Numbered from the stretch's first letter, positions 6,129 to 13,074 are shown. The stretch is 13,074 nt of DNA from CAYRVX01 sp964642165 (GCA_964642165.1 CAZXOC010000216.1:1-13074), one strand, 5' to 3'. Notes: generated from the letters alone by a model not told the origin. Program-made: numbers and translations.

Positions 6129-8141
6129 ATGCACACAATGGCATCGATCGTGGCGGCCGTCGCGCTGGCGGGGGCTCCCCCGCCGCCGCCGGGCATGGCT
6201 CGTCTGCCACGGAAGGGGCTCGTGGGCTACTGGGCGGGGGAGGGCACCCCCAGGGATTCCGCGGGCGCGAACCACGGGCGAATCGTCGGCGGCGTGACGT
6301 TCGTGAAGGGTAGGGTCGGCCGCTGCTTCCAGCTCGACGGCAGGGGCGCCTACGTCCAGATCGCCAACTCCCCCGCGCTGCGGATTACAGGCGACCAGAC
6401 CGTCGCGATGTGGCTTCGCGCGGACACGATCCAGAAGCACATGAACCCCTTCCACAAGGCCTACGGGGGGGAGTTCTCCGTGCTGCTGCGGCTGGGGGGG
6501 CGGCTGCGGTACGCCTACGGCATGGCCGGCAGCAACGGGCGCCCCTACGGCTCGCTGATGGCGGACGACGCGATCGAGATGCTGAAGGCCCGCAGATGGG
6601 TGCACTTCGCCGCCGTCCGCGACGTGACGGCCAAGAGGGTCCGCCTGTACGTCAACGGCAGGCCGGCGAGGAAGGTCGCCGGATGGATGATGCTCCCCGG
6701 CGAGGCGAAGGGCAGGCCCTACAACGGCGACATCACCTCCCTCCCGAGGGCACGCGCCTCGTCCTATCCCGCCTACATCGGGCGGGGCAACAACGAGTGC
6801 TTCGCCGGGCTCATCGACGAGGTCGCCATCTGGAACCGGGCGCTGAGCCACGCCGAGATCGCCCTCGTCGCCGGGTCCGGACCGGGCATGCCGCAGCTGA
6901 CCCGCGCCGCCGGTGCCGACCGCATCCTCGCCGCCAACGGCAGCGTGCTGCTCGGCGAGATCCGCACCGCGCAGTTCACCGTCGCGACGTCGTTCGGCAA
7001 GGTCACCGTGCCGGCCCGTCGAGTGGTCGGCTTCGTCGCCGGCGCGGCATCGGTGATCCCCACGACCGCCCCGGCCGCCGAAGGCGCCGCCCCGCGCCTG
7101 GTCCTGGCCGACGGGCAGGTGCTCGCGGGCAAGCTCGCCGGCCCGGCCGTGGAGATCCGCATCGCCGGCGGCTCGACGCTCCGCGTGCCCTGGGACGACG
7201 TCCGTGAGCTCGCCTACCGCGTGTCCGAAGACAAGCCTTGCGCCCCCGTGCCCGCCGGCACCATGGTGAGCCTGGCCGGCGGGGAGCGACTGGCCCTGGC
7301 CGGCGCCGGCCCGGAGCTTCAGCTCCTCACCGTTCACGGCAGGGTGCCCCTGCCGGCGTCCGGCGTGCGGTCCGTCGAGGCCACCGGCAAGGCCGACAGG
7401 CCCCACCGCGCCTGCTTCGTCAACGGCTCGGCGCTGTCCGGGACGCTCCTGCCCGCCAAGCTGACCCTGAAGCTCCGCCTCGGGCCCCGCACGACGGTCG
7501 GGCGCGACGCCGTCCGGCGGATCGACCGCGCCGTCGAGCCCGTCGTCCCCACCGGCGCGACCACCGTCGAGCTGAAAAGCGGCGACTGCCTGTTCGGCAC
7601 GATGGCCGACGAGCGGCTGACGCTTCGTACCACCGGCGGCGACGTTGCCGTCCGCCCGGCCGGCGTGCGGACCATCGCGCCGGACCCGGACAAGCCCGGC
7701 CAGGTCGTCGTGACGATCTGGAACGGGAGCGTTCTCCGCGGCCGCCTCGCCGGGGCCGCGGTGACGTTCGCCATCACGCCCGGCGGGCCGACGGTCAAGC
7801 TCAAGGTCGCCGAGATCGCGGCGCTCGCCCGCTCAACGGTCGATCCCCCCGAGGCCATCGCCCGGAAGGTCCTCGCGCTGATCGCCCGGCTGGGCACCGC
7901 GTCCTACAAGGACCGTGAGGCGGCCACCCAGGCGCTGCTGGCGCTGGGGCCCGGCATCGTTCCCCTGCTGAAGCGGCACAGGGAGAACCCCGATCCCGAG
8001 ATCAGCCTGCGGATCGAGAGGATCCTGTCGAAGCTCGACCCCACAACGGCCGTCCCGCCCGCGCGCCCCGCCCCGCAGCCGCAGCGGCAGCTCGAGCTCC
8101 TGAAAGCGGGGGTACGCCTGCACGCGGTGGAGCGCAACTGA
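6129..8141 (+). CDS. Secreted LamG protein with six tandem beta repeats and a HEAT-like tail
   Basis: A 670-residue protein, function not known. A short signal peptide ends near AGA (14-16). A LamG/concanavalin-like domain spans about 31-248: LVGYWAGEG, then GRCFQLDGRGAYVQI, VAMWLRA, RLYVNG and GLIDEVAIWNRAL are classic landmarks, pointing to carbohydrate or surface binding. Six repeats of ~40 residues follow, at about 264-304, 324-364, 378-418, 427-466, 479-518 and 527-567. Each has the pattern hydrophobic-x-NG/DG-x-x-L-x-G-x-L, then a T-x-x-G turn and a V-P-x-x-x-V-x-x-I ending. Residues 574-637 form a helical repeat (YKDREAATQALLALGPGIVP, then ISLRIERIL) of the HEAT-like kind common in planctomycete proteins. 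The C-terminus is Pro/Gln-rich. It lies 117 nt after the glycosidase and may have its own promoter, though I see none. It is probably a binding or scaffold protein for the same glycan. Confidence 0.85.
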   Translation: MHTMASIVAAVALAGAPPPPPGMARLPRKGLVGYWAGEGTPRDSAGANHGRIVGGVTFVKGRVGRCFQLDGRGAYVQIANSPALRITGDQTVAMWLRADTIQKHMNPFHKAYGGEFSVLLRLGGRLRYAYGMAGSNGRPYGSLMADDAIEMLKARRWVHFAAVRDVTAKRVRLYVNGRPARKVAGWMMLPGEAKGRPYNGDITSLPRARASSYPAYIGRGNNECFAGLIDEVAIWNRALSHAEIALVAGSGPGMPQLTRAAGADRILAANGSVLLGEIRTAQFTVATSFGKVTVPARRVVGFVAGAASVIPTTAPAAEGAAPRLVLADGQVLAGKLAGPAVEIRIAGGSTLRVPWDDVRELAYRVSEDKPCAPVPAGTMVSLAGGERLALAGAGPELQLLTVHGRVPLPASGVRSVEATGKADRPHRACFVNGSALSGTLLPAKLTLKLRLGPRTTVGRDAVRRIDRAVEPVVPTGATTVELKSGDCLFGTMADERLTLRTTGGDVAVRPAGVRTIAPDPDKPGQVVVTIWNGSVLRGRLAGAAVTFAITPGGPTVKLKVAEIAALARSTVDPPEAIARKVLALIARLGTASYKDREAATQALLALGPGIVPLLKRHRENPDPEISLRIERILSKLDPTTAVPPARPAPQPQRQLELLKAGVRLHAVERN

Positions 8142-8165
8142 CCCGACACACAAGCGCAAGCCCAA

Positions 8166-8177
8166 CGCCCGCGGGCG
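8166..8177. other. 12-bp palindrome in the convergent gap
   Basis: CGCCCGCGGGCG is self-complementary and lies in the 55-nt gap between two converging genes (stops at 8141 and 8199-8197). A bidirectional termination role is possible from position, but there is no loop and no T-run, so this is only a weak candidate. Confidence 0.25.
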
Positions 8178-8196
8178 CGCCGGGGACGGCGTCGGT

Positions 8197-11133
8197 TCAG
8201 GGCTCCTTCCGGGCGCCGCGGAAGCCGGGCATGTCGGCGCGGGGGCGGGCGAGCATGAGGGCCTTGCCCGTTTCGATCGCCCGGAGCATCGTCCGGTAGT
8301 CGCCGTCGGACGTGTCGCGGAAGACGGGCGGATTCTTGCCGTCCTTCGGCTTGGCGATGCCCCGGCCGGCGGGCTTGGCGAGGTGGGCGGTCAGCGCCGG
8401 GCTCAGCGCGGGGTTGGAGAAGTTGATCCACGCCAGCCGCCCGTCCCAGATGCGGGCGTGATCGTTGGGGTGCGGGTACTTGCCGTGGCACGACGCGCAC
8501 CGCCGGTCGTAGACGCCCAGGAAGTCGCGCGCGAACCAGGCCGACGGGCGCCCGGTCGCCGCGTCGGTGCAGAGGTCGCGCCGCCCCGGGGACTTCGGGC
8601 GGCTGTGGGCGTACGTCGCGTAGTAGGGCACGTCGGCGTCGATCCACAGGTAGATCCGCTGCCGGTCGGCCAGGGGGACCGCGTGCCCCGCGTGCTTCGT
8701 GTCGACGTGCTCCAGGAGGCGGCTGGCGTGCGAGCCGGTCCACAGCGGCCGGTTGACGCCCGTCGGCGTCCGCAGCAGCCAGAAGAAGTGCACCAGGGGC
8801 TTGGGCCTGGCCTTCTCCCGCGGGAGCATCTCGCCGGTGGCCATGTCGTGCTGGCGGTAGGAGCGGCTGCGCCCGAGCAGGTGGTCGTAGGCCATGCTGA
8901 ACAGGCGGGTCTTGTCGCCGGTGAGGTCCATGCCGCCCGCGGGGTCCGCGCCGCGGTGGCAGCGGACGCAGTGGCGGTCGAGCACCGGCTGGACGACCGT
9001 CGGGAAGTCCACGATCCCGTCGACGAGCCCGGGAAACGCTCGCGGCTCGACCGGCTCGCGCCGCAGGGCCAGCGGGGCCGCTCCACGCGGCGGAGGCGCC
9101 CACTCCCGCGGCTCGTGGCAGCCGATGCAGCCGAGCGTCTGCCCGGGCATGATCTGGGCGGCCGACGTCATCCGGTGAAGCTCGCGCCCGTCCGCGTCGA
9201 GGAGCTGGAAGTAGATCTCCCGCAGGGCGGGCGCCCGGAAGCAGGCGGACTTGTCGGCCGCCAGCTCCACCGTGCCCCAGCACCGCTTGGCGTAGTACGT
9301 CCCGTAGCTCATCACGGGCGACTGGTCGTACGCGCGGCCGACGAGGTCCTCGCTCTTGCGGACCTGCTCCATGATGCGAAGGTACTTCACGCGGGCGCGG
9401 CCGACGCCGGCCAGGCGGGCACAGGCGTCCTGGAGGACGAACGTCCCGCGGCGGTCGGCGGCCCGCTCGGATCGGGACGGGACGACCGGCGGGACGGGCA
9501 CGGGCCGCAGGGGCAGCGGGTTGTAGCAGCCCATGACGGGGTCCTCGTACAGCAGCCGCCCCTGCCCCCGCGCGTTGAGCAGGCAGATGCGAAACCGCCT
9601 CGCCCCGCCGCCGCCGTAGGCGACCAGGAAGGTCGTGTCGCTCAGGGGCACCGGGTCGCGGAAGGACCACTCGTGCGCCGTGTCGCCGACGTGGCGCGGC
9701 TCGCGCGAGATCCACACGAAACCCTTGCCCCGCGGGCCCTCCAGGCCGTAACGCGTGTCGATGGTCCCGATCGCGCCGTGCGGCCAGCCGTGGTGCGGCG
9801 CGAAGGTCGCCACCAGCCGGTCGCAGCGCCCCGGCAGCGGGCGGGCCTGCCAGAACGTCCCCACGTCGCGGATCGTGTTGCCGAAGTAGAGCTGGTAGCC
9901 CGTGCCGTCGGGGTTCTGCGTCCAGAGGCTCTGGCGGTAGGTCAGGTCGCGGTCGATGTACTCCCACCGGGTGAACAGGACCCGCCCGTCGGGCAGCATC
10001 TGCGGGCTGAAGTCGCTCAGCGTGTTCATGCTCACGCAGCGGACGCGGCTGCCGTCGGGTCCCATGCGGTGGAGGTTGCTGGCGGGCCCGGGCTGGCAGA
10101 CGGTGTAGCCCCCGCGCCGCGTGGAGACGAACAGGATGTCCCCGTCCGGCAGGGGCAGCGGGCTGATGTCGTAGTGCGGGCCGTGGGTGAGCTGCTTCAG
10201 GCCGCCGCCGTCCGCGCGGATGCGGTAGATGTGCCAGTGCGGCTCGTCCTTGCGGCGGAAGGAGAACAGCAGCGTGCGGGCGTCGTAGGAGACGTTCATG
10301 TCGTAGATGCAGCCCCCGTCGTCGCGGAAGATGGTCCGCGCCGGTCGCTCCGGCCGGGCCGGGTCGAAGATCCGAATGCTGCACCCGCCGCGGCGCGGGC
10401 GGCTCTGCCAGATGTCGCAGGCGATCGCGTTGGGCCGGCTGAGCGGGTGGCGCGTGATCAGCGCGATGGGCGGCAGCGACGCCGGCGAGGGGCCCGGGTC
10501 CGTCGGGGCGCCCGGCGACTGCTGGACGAACGGGATCGCCCTCTTGCGCCCGGACGCGGAGACCCACAGGTTGCGGAAGTCCGCCGGGCGCATCCAGGGG
10601 CGCAGGCCCACCGCCCCGGCGGGCAGGGCGTCGCGGTCGTCCACGTGGCTCAGGACGTTCCTGCCGGCGACGTCGACCTCGATGCGCCGCTGCTTCACGC
10701 GGACGACGAGGGGGATCCAGCGGCCGACGGGGACGTCCGTCCTGACGTCGCGCAGGAGGGTGAAGTTGTGGCGGTGGCGTCCCAGCCGCAGCATGCCGCG
10801 AGCCGGGTCGAGCGCGACTTCGTAGCCGAGGAACGCGTCGGCGCCCTCGGCGGCCTCGCGGACGCGGACGATCAGCCCGGCGTTGCCCCCCCGCCTGTCG
10901 GCAAAGCGCATCTCGACGCCCGCTTCGCCGTCGGCGAGCTCCACCCCGTCGGCCACCAGCTTGGGCCCCGGCCCGCCGTCCACCGACAGCACGCCGCCGC
11001 GCACGGCCCACTGACCCCCGTGGGCGGTGAAGCCCTTCACCCCCGTCGGGAACAGCGGCTGCCCGCGGGCCGCCATGCCCCCGAGGCAGACGGCCGCCCA
11101 TGCCAGCGCTGCCCGTGCGACGGTTCGTCTCAC
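8197..11133 (-). CDS. Triheme PD40 propeller protein resembling hydrazine synthase alpha subunit
   Basis: A 978-residue secreted cytochrome-like protein. The GTG start overlaps the upstream stop as GTGA (11133-11130), so translation is probably coupled. The frame is open much further upstream, but only antiphase to the propeller gene. A Sec signal peptide (ARAALAWAAVCLG...ARG) is followed by a concanavalin-like/DUF1080-type domain (~30-192). Next comes a PD40/WD40-like beta-propeller (~222-515) with repeats such as DMNVSYDARTLLFSFRR and FSPQMLPDGRVLFTRWEY. The ~560-690 region resembles the middle domain of HzsA. Three CxxCH heme sites are visible: CIGCH 669-673, CVRCH 722-726 and CASCH 879-883. 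The glutamate-rich stretch after the first site (EPREW) has no tyrosine, whereas anammox HzsA uses a Tyr ligand there (from memory). Neighbouring subunits of a real hydrazine synthase are absent, so hydrazine synthesis is not implied. A periplasmic redox or sensing role is inferred. Confidence 0.85.
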   Translation of the reverse strand: MRRTVARAALAWAAVCLGGMAARGQPLFPTGVKGFTAHGGQWAVRGGVLSVDGGPGPKLVADGVELADGEAGVEMRFADRRGGNAGLIVRVREAAEGADAFLGYEVALDPARGMLRLGRHRHNFTLLRDVRTDVPVGRWIPLVVRVKQRRIEVDVAGRNVLSHVDDRDALPAGAVGLRPWMRPADFRNLWVSASGRKRAIPFVQQSPGAPTDPGPSPASLPPIALITRHPLSRPNAIACDIWQSRPRRGGCSIRIFDPARPERPARTIFRDDGGCIYDMNVSYDARTLLFSFRRKDEPHWHIYRIRADGGGLKQLTHGPHYDISPLPLPDGDILFVSTRRGGYTVCQPGPASNLHRMGPDGSRVRCVSMNTLSDFSPQMLPDGRVLFTRWEYIDRDLTYRQSLWTQNPDGTGYQLYFGNTIRDVGTFWQARPLPGRCDRLVATFAPHHGWPHGAIGTIDTRYGLEGPRGKGFVWISREPRHVGDTAHEWSFRDPVPLSDTTFLVAYGGGGARRFRICLLNARGQGRLLYEDPVMGCYNPLPLRPVPVPPVVPSRSERAADRRGTFVLQDACARLAGVGRARVKYLRIMEQVRKSEDLVGRAYDQSPVMSYGTYYAKRCWGTVELAADKSACFRAPALREIYFQLLDADGRELHRMTSAAQIMPGQTLGCIGCHEPREWAPPPRGAAPLALRREPVEPRAFPGLVDGIVDFPTVVQPVLDRHCVRCHRGADPAGGMDLTGDKTRLFSMAYDHLLGRSRSYRQHDMATGEMLPREKARPKPLVHFFWLLRTPTGVNRPLWTGSHASRLLEHVDTKHAGHAVPLADRQRIYLWIDADVPYYATYAHSRPKSPGRRDLCTDAATGRPSAWFARDFLGVYDRRCASCHGKYPHPNDHARIWDGRLAWINFSNPALSPALTAHLAKPAGRGIAKPKDGKNPPVFRDTSDGDYRTMLRAIETGKALMLARPRADMPGFRGARKEP

Positions 11134-12428
11134 GGCTTGCCGCCCCCGAGGCTGAACAGGTGCGAGCGGGTCCGGAGGTACATGACGCCCCCGGCGACGG
11201 CCGGCGTGGTGTAGCTCGGCTCCCCCAGCGGCACGCGGGCGAGGAGCTGGAACTTGTCCGACGCGGCCAGCACGACCACCTCGCCGTTCTTGGCGATGCA
11301 GTACAGGCGATCGCCGACGCAGACGGGCGAGCCGTAGTACGACCCCCCGACGCGCTCCTGCCAGATCACCTTGCCGGTCGCGACGTGGCGGCACGCGACC
11401 GTGCCCCGGTCGCCCCAGAGGAACAGCCGCTCGCCCCGGACGAGGGGCGTCGGCACCAGGGGAACGGGCTTCTTGATCTCGTAGGCGATCGCCGCCTTGC
11501 GCCCCTCGGCGCGCGAGCCCGGGCGGACGGCCACGAAGTGCGTCCCGCGCGTCCCGTAGCCGTCGCCGGCGATGACCAGCCCGGGCGCCGTCACCGGCGA
11601 GCCGACGCAGCGCTCCGTGAAGACGCCGCCGAGATCCCACGTGACCTTCCCGGTGGCCGGATCGACCGCGGTGAGGCCGTTGGCCGTGCTGCTGAAGATC
11701 AGCTCGGCGCGCCCCCCCTCGGGGCGGTAAAGGCAGGGCGTGGAGTACGCCGCCTGGGAGGAGCGGCGCGGGACCTGCCAGCGAGGCCGCCCGGTCTTGC
11801 GGTCCACGCCGGTCAGGCAGCTCTTGCCGGCCTGTTCGGGCGAGTCGGGGCGGTTGTACACCTGGGGCAGGGCCTTGGGGTCGGCCTGGTCGTTGGCCAG
11901 CACCACCGTGTCGCCCACGATGATCGGGGACGAGCCGCCGCCGTGGATCGCCACGAGCGGGCCCAGATCGCGGCGCCAGCTTTCCCGGCCGTTCGGGTCC
12001 AGGGCCAGCAGCACGACCTCACGGGGCGTCGACCAGGTGACGACCACGCCGTGGGCGTCCGCCGCCGGCGTCGCGGAGGCGTAGCTGTTGTGGGAATGCT
12101 GGCGGAAGGGCTTCGAGCGGTACTCGCGCTGCCAGAGGGTCCGCCCGTCGGCGATGTCCAGGCACAGGACCACCCGCTTGGCCGTCCGGGAGTCGCCGGA
12201 GGTCAGGTAGATGCGGCGGCCCCACACGACGGGCGAGGAGTGCCCCGCGCCGGGGACGCGGACCTTCCAGTTGTAGTCCTTGTCGCTCCACGAGGCCGGC
12301 ACGGACGCCGCCTCGCCGATGCCCGCGCCGTTGGGGCCCCGGAAGCGAGGCCAGTGCTCCTGGCCGGCGCAGGCCCCCGCACACAGCGCGAACACCAGGA
12401 TGCCCATCGGTACCATGCGATCGTCCAC
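11130..12428 (-). CDS. Secreted PQQ-like beta-propeller repeat protein
   Basis: A 432-residue propeller of the PQQ-dehydrogenase-like repeat type. A GTG start with AGGAG 6 nt upstream gives a signal peptide (MGILVFALCAGACAG). The mature chain begins with WPRFRGPNGAG, a hallmark of many planctomycete exported propellers. Repeated blades are seen at, for example, SSPVVWGRRIYLTS (64-77), SSPIIVGDTVVLAND (166-180), TAVDPATGKVTW (253-264), VACRHVATGKVIW (344-356), GSPVCVGDRLYCIA (366-379) and TTPAVAGGVMYL (407-418). The A-x-D-x-x-T-G-x-x-x-W turn is the family signature. I see no dehydrogenase catalytic set, so PQQ binding is not shown and it may be a structural or interaction propeller. It is the first gene of a two-gene operon and overlaps the triheme gene by 4 nt, which suggests a physical or functional partnership. 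Confidence 0.9.
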   Translation of the reverse strand: MDDRMVPMGILVFALCAGACAGQEHWPRFRGPNGAGIGEAASVPASWSDKDYNWKVRVPGAGHSSPVVWGRRIYLTSGDSRTAKRVVLCLDIADGRTLWQREYRSKPFRQHSHNSYASATPAADAHGVVVTWSTPREVVLLALDPNGRESWRRDLGPLVAIHGGGSSPIIVGDTVVLANDQADPKALPQVYNRPDSPEQAGKSCLTGVDRKTGRPRWQVPRRSSQAAYSTPCLYRPEGGRAELIFSSTANGLTAVDPATGKVTWDLGGVFTERCVGSPVTAPGLVIAGDGYGTRGTHFVAVRPGSRAEGRKAAIAYEIKKPVPLVPTPLVRGERLFLWGDRGTVACRHVATGKVIWQERVGGSYYGSPVCVGDRLYCIAKNGEVVVLAASDKFQLLARVPLGEPSYTTPAVAGGVMYLRTRSHLFSLGGGKP

Positions 12429-12434
12429 CGGATT

Positions 12435-12439
12435 CTCCT
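12435..12439 (-). promoter_or_regulatory. Ribosome binding site deciding the GTG start at 12428
   Basis: On the minus strand AGGAG lies 6 nt before the GTG at 12428-12426. The in-frame ATG at 12416-12414 is 18 nt from the same motif and has no better site, so the GTG is preferred. The choice adds only four residues to the signal peptide. Confidence 0.7.
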
Positions 12440-12540
12440 GGTCAGTCGCCCGGGCCGGCCGGCACCCACGTTGGCGTTGACATGGCGGGAAGGCCCCGGA
12501 TGAGCCGCCGCCTGCGAGCCTCGTCGATCACTCCCGCGTG

Positions 12541-12568
12541 ATTCTACCTCGCCGGCGGGCCCCGGCAA
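12541..12568 (-). promoter_or_regulatory. Candidate promoter of the propeller-triheme operon
   Basis: On the minus strand TTGCCG (12568-12563, 4 of 6 to TTGACA) and TAGAAT (12546-12541, 5 of 6 to TATAAT) are 16 nt apart. Transcription would start near 12534 and leave a leader of about 105 nt before the GTG at 12428. The box is preceded by GG, as is the TATAAT at 153-158. A small hairpin (ATCAC 12527-12531 / GTGAT 12538-12542) overlaps the predicted start. Confidence 0.5.
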
Positions 12569-12644
12569 GCGCGGCCTGTCGTCTCGACGACCGTGGCGTG
12601 TCTCCGGGCATCGCCGCCGGCGCGGGTGCGGTCGGTGTACGGTG

Positions 12645-12670
12645 GCGGCGTGACGTTTTTGTCACGTCGC
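12645..12670. other. 10-bp hairpin with T-rich loop, intergenic
   Basis: GCGGCGTGAC (12645-12654) and GTCACGTCGC (12661-12670) pair over 10 positions with one G-T wobble, around the loop GTTTTT. It sits about 220 nt upstream of the minus-strand operon and outside any convincing gene. It could be an operator half-site pair for a dimeric regulator or a small structured transcript. It lacks a T-run after the stem, so it is not a standard terminator. Confidence 0.5.
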
Positions 12671-12704
12671 AGGCTCGCCCAAGAGGAACCACGAAGGACC
12701 CGGC

Positions 12705-12719
12705 GCGGGCTTCGCCCGC
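12705..12719. other. Small GC hairpin with TTC loop
   Basis: GCGGGC (12705-12710) and GCCCGC (12714-12719) form a perfect 6-bp stem around the triloop TTC. No T-run follows. This is structure in the intergenic region with no assigned role, and short GC stems are frequent by chance at this composition. Confidence 0.35.
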
Positions 12720-12843
12720 AACCCGTTGGGCAGGGCATGATCGTCGCACAAGCGGTGACAACGCACGGCCGGCCGGGCTGCGAAGTCCTCGGCGCCCCGG
12801 CGCGCAGGGGAGCGGCGCCCTGCCGGAACCGACAGCGCGGCCG

Positions 12844-13016
12844 GCCTCTCCGTCGGGCTTGTCCCGGCGGAAGGACGACTGGGCGTCCAGAACGTGGCGG
12901 CGGGCGGCTTGCCTCTCCGTCGGGCCTGTCCCGGCGGAAGGACGACTGGGCGTCCAGAACGTGGCGCCCCGCGACCACACGCCCCCGTCGGGCCCGCCCC
13001 GGCGGAGCGCTGACTG
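12844..13016. repeat. Hairpin-bearing intergenic repeat, two near-identical copies and one degenerate
   Basis: Copies of 56 nt at 12844-12899 and 12911-12966 differ at one base (T at 12859, C at 12926) and are spaced 67 nt apart. A shorter, diverged copy lies at about 12981-13016. Each contains CCGTCGGG, a 5-nt loop and CCCGGCGG, an 8-bp stem with one G-T pair: 12850-12870, 12917-12937 and 12985-13005. The loops differ (CTTGT, CCTGT, CCCGC) while the stem is kept. This resembles a REP/BIME-type dispersed intergenic element. I found no further copy within the window. Confidence 0.8.
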
Positions 13017-13074
13017 CAACCGGCTGCGGCTGCCGGGAACCGGCATCCGTCGCCTTGAGTCGCGGCCCCGCCGG

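Larger units (their letters stand above)
12569..13074. other. About 500 nt intergenic stretch without a convincing gene
   Basis: Open frames exist on the minus strand (for example 13046-12528) but look non-coding. The 67-bp-spaced repeat copies are read in different phases, codon third positions lack the strong G/C bias of the real genes, and no known domain is visible. The stretch holds the 12645 hairpin, the 12705 hairpin and the repeat array at 12844-13016. No tRNA or other known RNA was recognised. Confidence 0.6.

Noticed and set aside
1647..7406. A 1919-codon open frame on the minus strand opposite the plus operon
   Set aside because: It spans four clearly real genes and the intergenic gaps between them, has no recognisable domain and is Arg/Gly/Ala/Pro-rich. 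This is the expected antisense shadow of strong G/C third-position bias.
8197..11133. The triheme gene as a true hydrazine synthase and evidence of anammox
   Set aside because: Beta and gamma subunits are absent nearby, domain content differs (an extra N-terminal domain and a third heme site), and HzsA-like proteins can occur in non-anammox Planctomycetota.
8383..11214. A 943-codon plus-strand frame opposite the triheme gene
   Set aside because: It is antisense to a gene with three CxxCH sites and propeller repeats. Its own translation is Val/Ala/Arg/Gly-rich low complexity, with no domain and no ribosome site.
11134..11640. N-terminal extension of the triheme reading frame into the propeller gene
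   Set aside because: The extension overlaps well-conserved propeller sequence in another phase and has no signal peptide. The GTG at 11133 gives a signal peptide and a GTGA overlap.
11130..12428. The propeller as a PQQ-dependent alcohol dehydrogenase
   Set aside because: At 432 residues with only blade repeats and no visible catalytic Asp or vicinal Cys pair in context, it fits the PQQ-like repeat group with no demonstrated enzyme activity.
12844..13016. The repeat as a possible CRISPR array
   Set aside because: There are only two near-identical 56-bp copies separated by 11 bp, with an internal hairpin in each and no spacer-sized unique segments or nearby cas gene.
12528..13046. A 172-codon minus-strand frame over the repeat region
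   Set aside because: The 67-bp repeat period is not a multiple of three, so the copies are read in different phases. Codon use lacks the bias of real genes and no domain is seen.

Overview
This is a very GC-rich, gene-dense window. I read it as an accessory-type locus of a Planctomycetota bacterium, probably uncultured. That placement is inferred from protein families typical of the phylum, not from a marker gene. The families are Tat-exported Gfo/Idh/MocA oxidoreductases and sulfatases, a propeller protein opening with a WPRFRGP-type motif, a PD40/hydrazine-synthase-alpha-like cytochrome, and a LamG protein with the DREAAT...LLALG helical repeat. Strong G/C third-position bias creates very long antisense shadow frames, up to 1919 codons, which are not genes.

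Layout. At the left edge a minus-strand gene begins (1-41) and runs off the window. A divergent intergenic region follows. It holds a consensus TATAAT box sitting in the loop of a perfect 10-bp inverted repeat. A plus-strand cluster of five genes then runs from 223 to 8141: a Tat-exported Gfo/Idh/MocA oxidoreductase, a Tat-exported formylglycine sulfatase, a Tat-exported single-domain TrmO/TsaA-like protein, a secreted clan GH-A-like glycosidase, and a secreted LamG protein with six tandem beta-rich repeats and a HEAT-like tail. Spacings are 38, 15, 57 and 117 nt, and good ribosome sites fix the starts. Converging on it from the right is a two-gene minus-strand operon. It encodes a secreted PQQ-like beta-propeller (12428-11130), translationally coupled by a GTGA overlap to a 978-residue triheme protein resembling hydrazine synthase alpha subunit (11133-8197). 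A recognisable -35/-10 pair lies upstream. The last ~500 bases hold no convincing gene, but they contain a 10-bp hairpin with a T-rich loop and a 67-bp-period hairpin repeat present two and a half times.

How it may work together. Every complete gene carries an export signal. The plus cluster reads as an extracytoplasmic glycan-processing set: sulfatase and glycosidase for cleavage, oxidoreductase for sugar oxidation or reduction, and the LamG/repeat protein for binding or scaffolding. The minus operon looks like a periplasmic heme protein with a propeller partner. The most unusual items are the exported TrmO-like protein between the sulfatase and the glycosidase, the triheme HzsA-like protein, the six-repeat LamG protein, and an oxidoreductase in which two signature residues are changed.
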